64,000 nucleotides of DNA, taken from assembly GCF_963576615.1 (NCBI RefSeq), contig NC_088711.1:10782869-10846868 (forward strand), written 5' to 3'. Shown piece by piece: positions 10,323-20,394 of this stretch (the first letter of the stretch is position 1; the number at the start of each line of letters is the position of its first letter). The translations under genes were made by a program, and so were the position numbers. The stretch comes from Watersipora subatra. Taxonomy: Eukaryota; Bryozoa; Gymnolaemata; Cheilostomatida; Watersiporidae. The notes beneath the pieces are model-generated. The model made no database searches, was not told where the DNA came from, and saw only the letters and a list, made by a program, of their open reading frames with translations.

Positions 10323-12677
10323 AATTATTTGATCATGTGTATACAAATTTTTCTCATCACGCCAAGATTTCTGGAGTAGTTAAATTGTCTATGAGTGATC
10401 ATAATTTGGTATTTATTGTGAGAAAAATTGGTGTTGCACATAAACCATTTCCTCGGAAAATCACTTATAGAGATTACTCCAGATTCGTTCCTGATAATAT
10501 TTCAAATAAGTTTTCCTTCATCAGTTGGAATGATATTTTGATTAAAAAGAACACTAATGACATGATTAACTTATTTATTCAAAAGTTTTCTACGGCTGTC
10601 AATGAGTTAGCACCTTTTAAAACTAGAAAAGTCAAGTCAGAATCTTTACCTATCTGGCTTGACAAAGAGGTACAGCAAAATATAAAGTTGAGAGAAAAAC
10701 TGAAAAACTGCAAAGATTGGACTGCTTACAAAAAGCAGCGCAATTTTGTCACAAATCTCATTAAAAGAAAAAAAACAAAATGTATCAATGACCTTGTTAA
10801 ACAGTCAAAGCCTGGTAATACGCGTAAGCTTTGGCAAGCTTTGAATGTGAAAAATAAGAAACCTCAAAGCTGTGACACTTGTTTGTCAGCTTCAGAACTT
10901 AACTCACATTTTGTGTCTATTGCAAGTAAACTTTCAAATTCAATTTTACAGTCATCCAATCTTTATTTGTCTTGTCAAAACACTGAGTTGAAGACCACCT
11001 TTAATGAGTTTCCAAAATTAACTCCTCATGATATTGTAAAATATTTCAGTAACATTCCTAATTCCAAAGCCTCAGGCATAGACAATATTTCTGTAAAAAT
11101 GATAAAAGCAACTCTTCCATTCATTGTACCTATTATCACTGATATGTTTAACAGAATATTGATTGATGGCTATTTTCCTTCAGCATGGAAACATGCATGA
11201 GTTACTCCATTGTTTAAAGGAGGAGATAATAGCAACCCATCAAATTTCCGCCCTATTTCAGTACTCCCTATTTTATCTAAAGTTTTTGAAAAGCACTTAA
11301 ATATTCACATCTACTCTCATTTGTCCAAAAATAATATTTTACATCCTTATCAGTGTGGTTTCAGAAAAAGTCATTCATGCACTGATACTGCTCATAAACT
11401 AATCTCAGATTGTTTGAATTTGAAAACCAGAGGTGAGAAGATTTGCTTGATGTTTTTGGATTTCAGCAAAGCTTTTGACTGTGTCAATCACAAAATATTA
11501 TATATCATAAACTAGAACTTGCTGGTTTTAAAAATAAATCGTTGCAAATACTTCAATCCTATTTTCACAAAAGGCGCCAAAAGGTCGTGTCAAAGTGCCA
11601 ATGCCAAAGTGTCAATGATTCCTTGTCATGAATGGCAAGGAATCATTGACACTAGATATTGATGTTGGTGTTCCACTTATTGCGCCACTATTATCTTTAA
11701 TATATATAAATGATCTTCTTAGACTTATTCCAAAAGGCTTTACCTACGCCGATGATACTGTTTTTGTCAGTTATCACAAAGATGTGCAACTTCTTGAGAC
11801 GAACTGCAATCTCATCATGCAAATTATTAGCAACTGGTGTACAGCAAATCATATGACAACCAATTTACAAAAATCACACTTTCTTCTTTATAATACTGAT
11901 GAAAACCTTCGAAACAGTTTTACTCTAAAGTTTAACAGTCAATCCATCACTTGTAGACATGAGACAAAATTGTTAGGATTTGTTTTGACAGATCGACTCT
12001 CATGGAATAATCATGTCGAAACTATTTGTAGTAAGGTCACGAAGTCGTTGACTCTGCTCCAGTTTTGCAGGCCATACATGAACTCAAAATCTGCTATTGC
12101 ATTTTATTATCAGTTTATATTTTGCCATATTATTTATGGTATCCACATTTATTATAATCTAGCTCCAAGATATGTCACTAAGAATTTATTTTTGTTGCAA
12201 AAAAGAGCATTTCGACTCATGGCAAATTTACATCATATGCCTGCATATATTATTCCAACAAATGATCTTTCCAAATCTCTGCGTCTTCTTACTCTGCCTA
12301 TGCTAAATATTTATTTTACTTCAATTCAATGTTTCAAGATTTTTCATGGTTTGTGTCCTCGTTTTTTACATGACAATTACAGGTTCTCAACTCATTTCAA
12401 CTTACGTGATATGAACAAATTGCATACAATCACTAACAATCATTTTGAAAATGTCATTGCCAGCTGCTTTAACAATCTTCCACCTAATATCCGTTCTCTT
12501 AGCAGAGAAAGGCATTTTAAACACTATTTGTCAGACTATTTATTCAATTTTAATGGCTAACTGTTGCTTTTTTTCCCCTTTTTTTTCGTTTTACTATTGT
12601 TGTATGGCCTAATTTGAAAAAGATTTCTATTTGTGAAATGAAATTATTGCCAATAAAGTTCTATATATATATATATA
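10323..12677 (+). mobile_element. 5'-truncated non-LTR retrotransposon (LINE)
   Basis: Flanked by the 5-bp duplication TACGA (10318-10322 and 12678-12682), which splits the B block. The reverse-transcriptase ORF2 is read in pieces: 10337-11200, 11210-11515 and 11628-12560. It starts inside the C-terminal endonuclease motif SDHNLVFI, so the rest of the endonuclease and any ORF1 are missing. RT motifs are clear: NFRPISVLPILSKVFEKH, YQCGFRKSHSCTD, MFLDFSKAFDCVNHKIL, GVP...PLLSLIYINDL and TYADDT. The 3' end has AATAAA at 12652 and a short TA-repeat tail. The style fits the CR1/L2/Daphne group of the Jockey superfamily, but I cannot name the clade. Not functional: besides the truncation there is a TGA at 11198, a frame change near 11500, and a lost GVPQGSxLGP core. 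Confidence 0.9.
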
Positions 12678-12734
12678 TACGACTTAGTGTCAGTTTATGC
12701 TGCTCTTTACAGAGAAGAAGTGTACGACGTGCAA

Positions 12735-12915
12735 ATATTGGCTATGAGGCCATGCATGCATTGTAGCTGTTATATAAACTCCTGTAGAAACTAACTGTGA
12801 GACCATGCATGCATCGTAACTGTTTTATACACTCCTGTAGAAACTAGCCATGAGACCCTGCATGCATTGTGACTGTTTTATACACTCCTGTATAAACTAG
12901 CTAGGAGACCCTTCA
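12735..12915 (+). repeat. 53-bp minisatellite, about 3 copies
   Basis: Unit of about 53 bp reading AAACTAG(C/A)TATGAGACC, CTGCATGCATTGTA, ACTGTTTTATACACTCCTG, TAG. It sits at the end of the B block. Other arrays: 17770-18360, 29305-29400 and 35195-35395. Confidence 0.85.
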
Positions 12916-13390
12916 CGCAACTTATTGTAAAATTACCACAATCAGGGTCAATAAAACAAGTAAGATTGATCAAAGAAAGAAGAAAAGTTGTCGGTGCAAA
13001 CCAATTATACTGCAGTTACGGTACAGCCCACAAATTAAAAGAGCTAAGTCAAGTTTTTCCTTTTTGTCTGGCCAATGGAGTGAGTTTAGAAAGATCTTGA
13101 AATGATTTAAACAACTTCCATGTACATTACTATTCTTATAACGTAAAATCTCTATAACGCAAACATTCCTGTAACGGATTATTTACGTTGTAGGAGCGGC
13201 TACTGTGCAATTATTTTAAGCCTCAGCAAGGTGGCTTCATGGCTTAGTGGTAACTCGCTTCCTACATATCTGTGTATCCAATGAATATATTAGTTCAATT
13301 CCGGTGAGAGGCAATCTTTTTTCTCAACGTCCAGATGGAAGAACAGACACGGCTCTTATTATAGTAAAGACTTTGACTAGCTTAAGTTAC
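12915..13390 (+). mobile_element. Right half of MITE-A plus SINE(+)
   Basis: 12915-13208 is the right part of the pogo-like MITE-A (ends GGAGCGGCTACTGTGC). It is followed at 13227-13390 by a tRNA-derived SINE: an A-box-like TGGCTTAGTGG, a B-box-like GTTCAATTCC, then AGATGGAAGAACAGACACGG and a TTATTATAGTAAAGA tail. The left half is missing. 13390-13725 is linker shared with 20090-20390, with no gene. Confidence 0.65.
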
Positions 13391-13724
13391 TAGCTTAAGT
13401 TACTCAAACTTATTGGGTAAAGAAACTTAGCCAATGGCAAATACATTACCTGCCACTATTTTTAAGCTAGTTTAAATTCAGTTGTTAAAACTTTTTTCAA
13501 CAATTTGTTTTAGCTGATTTTCCAAATATTGTTCCAAATATTTTAATTATGCAAGCTTAATTTGCATAATTAAGCTTGCCTGACACACAGAGAAATAAAC
13601 AAACTCTTTCATTTAAAGGTTGAATAATAAATTTTGTATATGTTGATTAAAAATAGATCTTCAGTGCAAAAACTTTTGTATTACCTGTGCATTCACCTAG
13701 TATATTTGTATATTTGATACAATC

Positions 13725-14400
13725 ACTAAGTCATACTAAATTGTATTTATACAATTTAATATGGACTGAAGCCAAATATGTAGAAGGCTTCTATGGTTGC
13801 TGAGACATAAATACACTCTTATTAATGATAAAAGAATGTTTAGGAACTTATTAAGTGAGAATCATAAGTCTCTTGCAACAACAAACATAATTTTTGGAAA
13901 GGCTACAAAGAAAGGCTACTATAATAAATAGACGCGTAAAGGAAGTTGGTTGTTAGGATCTGGTTCATTATTTGTAACATTGGTAAAATATTTTAAGACT
14001 TTCAATATTTAGATAAAAATAGCATATTGATGATATAACATTCTATTAGTGTTGATTCTGGCACTGGTAGGCCAGAGAATTCAGTCAATTAAGTAATCAC
14101 ACGACATGACCAAAGGTGTCAATATATGGAAATTATTGGTAAAAGGGCTGAGATTGATGGGGTACTCCATCGAATATAGCAGCAATTTGACAGTCAAAGT
14201 AACTATCACCTCACAAGAACTAGATTACTCACTAACTCACGATAGCTCCTTTTTATCATAACTCATTATACCTGAATGTTGCAATGAGTACAAAGTAATT
14301 CCTGTCTCACAAGAACTGTTATTCTATGGTATGTATAAACTGCAGTGAGAACTTCAAAAGAGCATGAATCATCATAACGGATGATTTAAAATAAATAAGA
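13725..14400 (+). repeat. Orphan promoter module
   Basis: Carries GAAGCCAAATA, TTGCTGAGACATAAATACAC, CTCTTGCAACAACAAACATA, TTGATTCTGGCACTGGTAGG and GTGTCAATATATGG as upstream of the genes. After the CAATTTGACAGTCAAAG stretch it runs into another module start (TCACAAGAAC...) instead of the TATA box and gene. Confidence 0.65.
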
Positions 14401-14404
14401 CGGA

Positions 14405-14450
14405 TTGCATATATATATATGTGTGTGTGTATATATATCTACACGTATAG

Positions 14451-14484
<34 letters not shown>

Positions 14485-14507
14485 ATATCTATATAAATAT
14501 ATATATG
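14405..14507. repeat. TA/TG microsatellite
   Basis: Alternating TA with short TG runs. The array unit at this place elsewhere has only a short ATATATATGG. Confidence 0.9.
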
Positions 14508-14509
14508 AA

Positions 14510-14922
14510 ACTTCGTCTTTTATGTTGTTCTGTCATCCGTATGTCCAGTTATGAACATGAAGTTACAGGAACTAAAAACCACTTCACACTGGAATTGAAT
14601 TCAGAACCACCAGTTTGGCAGACTGGCATGTTAACCATTACATTACCCAGCCACCTTACATTAGTCTCGAATAATTAACACTAATACTAACGCTATAGTG
14701 CGCTTGAAGACCATGATTGTGTGAGAGATCATGACGCGTAATGTTTATAAGTACAGTAGACACCTTTACATGCATAACATATACCTCCTATAACATAAAT
14801 CCATGTAACGTAAAGAATTCATGTGAAGCTTTGCTTTTTATTACGTAAAAATTCTACATAAGTGTCAATTTGGATGAGTTCTGAAATTTGATTTAAATGT
14901 TAACCTATTGTACTTCCTTTAA
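14510..14922 (-). mobile_element. SINE(-) and left part of MITE-A
   Basis: 14510-14672 reads on the minus strand as a tRNA-derived SINE: GGTGGCTGGGTAATG head, CAGTCTGCCAAACTGG anticodon-arm-like part, a B-box-like GAATTCAATTCC, and a body with ACTGGACATACGGATGACAG. A 90-bp spacer leads to the left end of MITE-A at 14753 (TACAGTAGACACC). The MITE is cut off at the TTAA element at 14923. Confidence 0.65.
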
Positions 14923-15367
14923 AGGTTGACTTGCCACAAAATTCACATTCCAGTTATTTGGTATCAAAAGGTTCACCATGTCTTACTCTGCTGTGTTGTA
15001 GGCGCAAAATATGTGGAAATGTGATTACAAGCTTTTAAAACCTCAAAAATGAAAAGTCTAATCTACTGCGCTTTCGTGATGGTTGTGATTAACTGTTCGT
15101 TTTTGAGCTTTTAAGAGCTTGTAATCACATTTCCACATACGGTATTTTGCGCCTACAACACAGCAGAGTAAGACATGGTGAATCTTTTGATACCAAATAA
15201 CTGTAATTTTCGTGATGGCTGTGATTAACTGTTCGTTTTTGAGCTTTTAAGAGCTTGTAATCACATTTCCACATACGGTATTTTGCGCCTACAACACAGC
15301 AGAGTAAGACATGGTGAATCTTTTGATACCAAATAACTGTAATGTGAATTTTGTTGCAAGTCAACCT
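14923..15367. mobile_element. Palindromic TTAA-flanked MITE with a duplicated arm
   Basis: Ends AGGTTGACTTGC and its complement, flanked by TTAA on both sides (14919-14922 and 15368-15371). It is one long inverted repeat, so it can fold on itself. Here the right arm occurs twice in tandem (about 15040-15200 and 15205-15367). The TTAA target suggests a piggyBac-like or other TTAA-specific mobiliser; no coding part. Confidence 0.8.
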
Positions 15368-15689
15368 TTAAGTTACTCAAATTCATTGGGTAAAGAAACT
15401 TAGCCAATGGCAACTACACTACCTGTCACTTTTTTTAAGCTGTTTTAGATCTTGAACGAATGTGTAGCATAAGAAGTAAAAAATGTTTTTCAACAATCTG
15501 TTTTAGTTATTCCTCGACCATTCAAGTATTTTAATTATGCGTCTGCCGAACAAACACAGAAATAAACAAACACTTCCATTTAAAAGTTAGAATGATAAAT
15601 TTTGTATATGTTGGTTAAAAAAGATCTTCTGTGCAAAAACCTTTGTATTACTTGCGCATTCATCCAGTTAATATATTTATATATATTTG

Positions 15690-16284
15690 ATACAGTCACC
15701 AAGTCATACTAAATTGTATTCAGTACAATTTAGTATAGACTGAAGCCAAATAATGTAGAAGGCTTTTTGGTTGCTAGAAATAGATAATAAATTCACTTCT
15801 TAATAAAATAATTTTTAGGACTTTATCTGCTGAATATCATAAGTCTCTTGCAACAACAAACATACTTTTTGGAAAGGATACAAATAAAGGTAACTTTAAA
15901 TAGACGTGTAAAGGAAGTTGGTTGTTAGGGTCCGGCTCACTATTTGTAACATCTCTAAAATATTTTCAAACTTTCAATACTTAGATAAAAATAGCTTATT
16001 TAATGATATAAACATTCTTTTAGTGTTTATTCTGGCACTGCTAAGCAAAGAATGCAGCCAATTAAGTGATTACTTGAGATCATCAAAGGTGTCAATATAT
16101 GTGAATCATTGGTAAAAGAACTGAGATTAATGGGGTACTCTTGTGAATATAATACCAATCTAGCAGTCATACAAACTTGAGAGACAAATCAAACCAATGA
16201 CAAGAGGGGAAAGTGCAAGTTATTAAAGCTTGGCAAAAACAAGACGGCCAGATGTATATAAAGAGACAGAAAACACTCGAAACT
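15690..16284 (+). promoter_or_regulatory. G2 promoter module with TATA box
   Basis: Module copy ending at TATATAAAG (16255-16263), with the CTTCACACCTTTCCCTACAG start region at about 16283. Non-coding exon 1 is about 16284-16340, ending AAAGCAG|GTGTCT. 15370-15690 is linker (CATTGGGTAAAGAAACTTAG) without a gene. Confidence 0.7.
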
Positions 16285-16625
16285 TCACACCTTTCCCTAC
16301 AGCAGAAGTAACCAGTGGGTTCTTTGACAAGACAAAGCAGGTGTCTAGTATATACTGTTAATTGCTTTATTTATTGCTAGAGCGTGCAATGATTTGAGGC
16401 TGTTTTATTAGCTCACATTAGGAGCCTTGATTTTAGAAGTTTATGATAATGAAGAAGTTGTAGTAGTGAATGCACGCAGGCACTGACAGTCACAACTCTC
16501 ATATTTACTCTCATGGTTTATGAAGACTTTGTAGTAGCCAGTGCATGCAGTCACTGACAGTCTCTTCCTAATGTTTACCTGTTGTATATGTTTTTGGTAT
16601 AAACCTTACAGACTCCAAACTAAAA

Positions 16626-16976
16626 ATGAAGGTCCTTGCACTCTTCTTGGCTCTCTGCCTCGCTTTTGCGGCCGGACACGGAGGTGGCGGCTACGGAGGT
16701 GGCGGTTACGGAGGTGGTGGCTACGGAGGTGGCGGCTACGGAGGTGGCGGCTATGGAGGTGGTGGTTATGGTGGTCGTGGCGGATATGGCGGCTACAGCA
16801 GTAGAGGGTACAAGAGTTACGGATATAAAAGTGGATACAGCAGTGGATACAGTCGTGGATATGGCGGTGGTGGATACAGTGGATATGGAGGCGGTGGATA
16901 TGGTGGACGTGGTGGATATGGAAGCGGTGGATATGGTGGGCGTGGTGGATATGGCGGTGGATATGGAGGCTACTAA
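16626..16976 (+). CDS. G2: secreted Gly/Tyr-rich protein (116 aa)
   Basis: Paralogue of G1. The signal peptide is MKVLALFLALCLAFAAG. The mature part starts GHGGGGY with six GGGGY units and GGRGGYGG, then the core YSSRGYKSYGYKSGYSSGYSRGYG, then a GGYSGYGG and GGRGGYGS tail ending GGYGGY. Predicted exon 2 is 16612-16988 (acceptor TTACAG|ACTCC; donor AACAG|GTACC) and exon 3 begins at 17096. Intron 1 (16341-16611, 271 bp) is longer than in the paralogues because about 70 bp containing GTCACTGACAGT is duplicated inside it. The 3' flank is shortened: at 17345 it jumps straight into the B block. Confidence 0.88.
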   Translation: MKVLALFLALCLAFAAGHGGGGYGGGGYGGGGYGGGGYGGGGYGGGGYGGRGGYGGYSSRGYKSYGYKSGYSSGYSRGYGGGGYSGYGGGGYGGRGGYGSGGYGGRGGYGGGYGGY

Positions 16977-17213
16977 AAACCTAAACAGGTACCAAATTAT
17001 ATGTTTTTAGAATTCACATACTTTCTATGAAAGTTTAGTGTTTAACACATGTTTTTATGATTTGGGAAGCTTATAAATTTTTGTATACATTTCAGGTACT
17101 TGAACATGTACAGCCAATCCCAACAAACTGGGAGCACATCTGAGAAGATTTGTTCATTTTTGTGTATTTTTGTCTTGATTGCAGTATTATGATACTTTTT
17201 TGGATATGGAAAT

Positions 17214-17219
17214 AATAAA
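17214..17219 (+). terminator. G2 poly(A) signal AATAAA
   Basis: AATAAA in the conserved GAAATAATAAAATGG context of the 3'UTR exon. Confidence 0.75.
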
Positions 17220-17344
17220 ATGGTTAGTAAGATAAAAGTACCTTTCTTCATTACGTCATTATATCATACAATATATATTGTGTAATGACATGTATATTCA
17301 ACTGGTGAATACACATAATGTAGAACAAATAGGGTATGTTATTA

Positions 17345-17740
17345 AAAAGTTATTGGTCAGTGTTAGGACCACCCAAGCAGCTTAATCAGTCCTGGTGGTC
17401 TCTTTCAAAGATGTGAAACAATTCAAGCTTTGTTAATTAGGACAGAAACATGTCGTACTTTTAACTGACTCACAGGTGCTTATTAATTAAAGCAAAAACA
17501 CTTGTGAAAATCTTACTGAAATTCTACATTGTATTGAATGTTATATATTAAACATATATACCCATAAAAATAATATTCGCAAGGAGACAAGAAGTTGATA
17601 GACAGACAGTGTTCCAAAGTCAACTCTTAGTTCACTAGACATAGAGATCTTATCTCACTCAACTTACTGCTTACTAAGGCTAATCAGCTGACAAAAGAAG
17701 TGTATGACTTAGTGTCAGTTTATGCTGCTCTTTACAGAAA
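17345..17740 (+). repeat. B block after G2
   Basis: GTTAGGACCACCCAAGCAGC through TTTATGCTGCTCTTTACAG, uninterrupted. It shows what the LINE-split copy at 9965 looked like before insertion. Confidence 0.8.
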
Positions 17741-17769
17741 AAGAAGTGTACTGGCTATACTAGCTATTA

Positions 17770-18360
17770 CTAGCTACTACTAATGCTAACTATGAGACCC
17801 TGCATGCATTGTAGCTGCTTTATATACTCGTATAAACTAGATATGAGATCATGCATGCATTGTAACTGTTTTATACACTCCTGTAGAAACTAGATATGAG
17901 ATCATGCATGCATAGAAGCTAATTTATACGCTACTGTGAAAACTAACTATGAAACCCTGCATGTATAGTAACTGCTTTATACACTCCTGTAGAACCTAGC
18001 TAGGAGACCAAACATGCATAGGAGCTGTTTTATACACTCTTGTAGAAGCTAGCTATGAGACCCTGCATGCATTGTAGCTGTTTTATACGCTCCTGCAGAA
18101 ACTAGCTAGTAGACCAAGCAAGCATAGGAGCTGTTTTATACACTCTTGTAAAAACTAGATATGAGACCCTGCAGGTATAGTAACTGTTTTATACGCTCCT
18201 GTAGAAACCAGATATGAGACCGTGCAGGTATAGTAACTGTTTTATACGCTCCTGTATAGAAACCAGATATGAGACCGTGCAGGTATAGTAACTGTTTTAT
18301 ACACTCCTGTAGAAACCAGATATAAGACCCTGCAGGTATAGTAACTGTTTTATATGCTTA
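17770..18360 (+). repeat. 53-bp minisatellite, about 11 copies
   Basis: The longest array of the unit with CTGCATGCATTGTA or CTGCAGGTATAGTA variants and the constant TTTTATACACTCCTGTAGAA. The last copies are nearly identical, a sign of recent expansion. Confidence 0.9.
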
Positions 18361-18830
18361 TTATTATGATATGAAGAGAATTGGTATAGCCAGCATCTAC
18401 ATGTATTTGTGTTTTCATTCAAAAAGTATAGTTCAAGGTGGTCAGTATAATTAACCAATCGCATTCTAAGATTATTGAATACCTTCATGTCAACCAAAAT
18501 TCAGGTTGCTACACACGACATTCCTGAACTTTGTTGTTTTTCAAAGATTTTATTAGAAAAACTAGTTTTTTTATTGAACCATCAGCTCAAATAAACAGAC
18601 CTCATGGTAAACTAATAATTTACACACAGATTGACAAATCACATGATGGCATGATTGATTCTTTCTAAATACAGTTTGCTTGCAATCAATATAAGTTTAT
18701 AGTGGGTGCTGAGTAACTCTTGTCCCACAAGAACTGTTCTTCTTTGTTATGCATAAACTGCTGTGAGATTTTCAAAAGAGCACAAATCATTATAACAGAT
18801 GATTTAAGATAAACAAGATAGATTGCATAT
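18360..18830 (+). repeat. Linker block with coding-like remnant
   Basis: Shared with 29400-29820 and 35395-36100. About 18440-18670 resembles a decayed coding stretch (DIPELCC, then FIEPSAQINR, then GKLIIYTQIDKSHD). It is broken here and open for 75 residues at 29483-29710. 18700-18830 is the start of a promoter module. Confidence 0.5.
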
Positions 18831-18839
18831 CTATATACA

Positions 18840-20090
18840 TGTATATGGATCTCAGTGATTTTTTGTTGTTCTGTCATCCATAAGTCCACATCGCACTGGA
18901 ATATAATTCGGAACCACCAGTTTTGCATACTGGCATGCTAACCATTACATTACCCAGCCACCTTACATTAGTCTCGAATAAGTAGCACTAATACTAACGG
19001 TAGCACGCTTGAAGAACATGATTGCGTGAGAGATCATGACACGTAACGATCATAAGTACAGTAGACACCCCTATAATGTATACCTGCTATAACGTGAATT
19101 CAAAATACTGTAAAGAATTTATGTGAAGTTTTTGCTTCGTAAGATGTAAAAATTCCATATAACATAAAGTGTGAAGTTCGGCGAGCTTTCAAACTTGGTT
19201 TAAATGTTAATCTATCTCACCACACTTGCAAGAGAAAAAATGACATGACATTATATATACGTATACAGCTTCCATGACATGAGATTCAGATGTGCTGACA
19301 AGTCGGATAATAACTAGCTGCATGATTGTTCATAAACGCTTAAAGGCGATCAATTGGTGTCGAGTATTGTCGGAAGTTATCTTTTATCCTAACTTTGACC
19401 TTCTGGGTACGAATAGACGACAAACAGATAGTACCGCTTATTTACATTAAAAATATGTTGTTGTAGGCCTACTGCTTTATTGTAAGTGTATAAAATATTT
19501 TTTATTAGTTTTAATTTACAGAGTAGACTTTGCTGTTTGAAAAAAACTAATTGTTATAAAAAAAACTTTGAAGATGGACGCTCCTCATCAACTTGTTTTA
19601 AAATTACTCCAATCATGATTTATAAAACCAGTGAGATTGATCAGAAAAAGGATAAAAGCTGTCAATACAAACCAGTAATACTGCAATACTGCAAGCCGGT
19701 AATACAACACTTGTGGTACGGCTTAAAAATTGTGGTACAAAATAAAAAAATTAAGTCAAGTTTTTCCTTCTTGTCTGGCCAATGGAGTGAGTTTGAAAAA
19801 ATCTTGGAACGAATTAGGCAATTTCATGTACTTTACTGTTTTTATAACGTAAAATCTCTATAACGCAAACATTCCTGTAATGGATTATTTACGCTGTAGG
19901 AGTGACTACTGTACAATGATTCTAAGCCTCAGCAAGGTGGCTAATGGTTTAATGGTTAGTGGTAATGCACTTCCTTCATATTTGTGTGTCCAATGAATGT
20001 AAATGCTCAATTTTGATGAAATGAAATCTTTTTCTTAATGTCCAGATTGAAGGATGAACACAGCTCTTATTATAGTAAAGACTTTGACTA
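18840..20090 (+). mobile_element. SINE(-)/MITE-A/SINE(+) composite
   Basis: SINE(-) 18845-18965; 90-bp spacer; MITE-A 19057-19913 with ends TACAGTAGACACCCCTATA and its imperfect complement (GAGTGACTACTGTA); SINE(+) 19927-20090 with TTTAGTGGTTAGTGG head and TTATTATAGTAAAGA tail. The MITE ends resemble pogo-group ends; ORFs inside it are not conserved between copies. 20090-20390 is linker. Confidence 0.75.
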
Positions 20091-20394
20091 GCTTAGGTTT
20101 CTCAAATTCATTGGGTAAAGAAACTTAGCCAATGGCAACTGCATTACCTGCCACTGTTTATAAGCTGTTTTAAATCTTGAACGAGTGTGTAGCATAAGAA
20201 CTTTTTTTTTGACAATTTGCTTTAGCTATCTTGCAAGCTGTCAAATGTTTGAATTGTGCATTTGCCAAACACGCACAGAAATAAACAAACATTTTCATTT
20301 AAAAGTTAGAACAGTAAGTTTTGTATATGTTGATTAGAAATAGATTCTCTGTGCGAAAACTTTTGTATTAAATGTGCATTCACCTAGTATATTT

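Noticed and set aside
13227-13310. tRNA genes in the SINE heads
   Set aside because: A- and B-box-like motifs exist, but cloverleaf stems are not closed and the copies are followed by a common SINE body.
17770-18360. CRISPR-like array
   Set aside because: Units are contiguous 53-bp tandem repeats with no unique spacers, and the DNA is eukaryotic.
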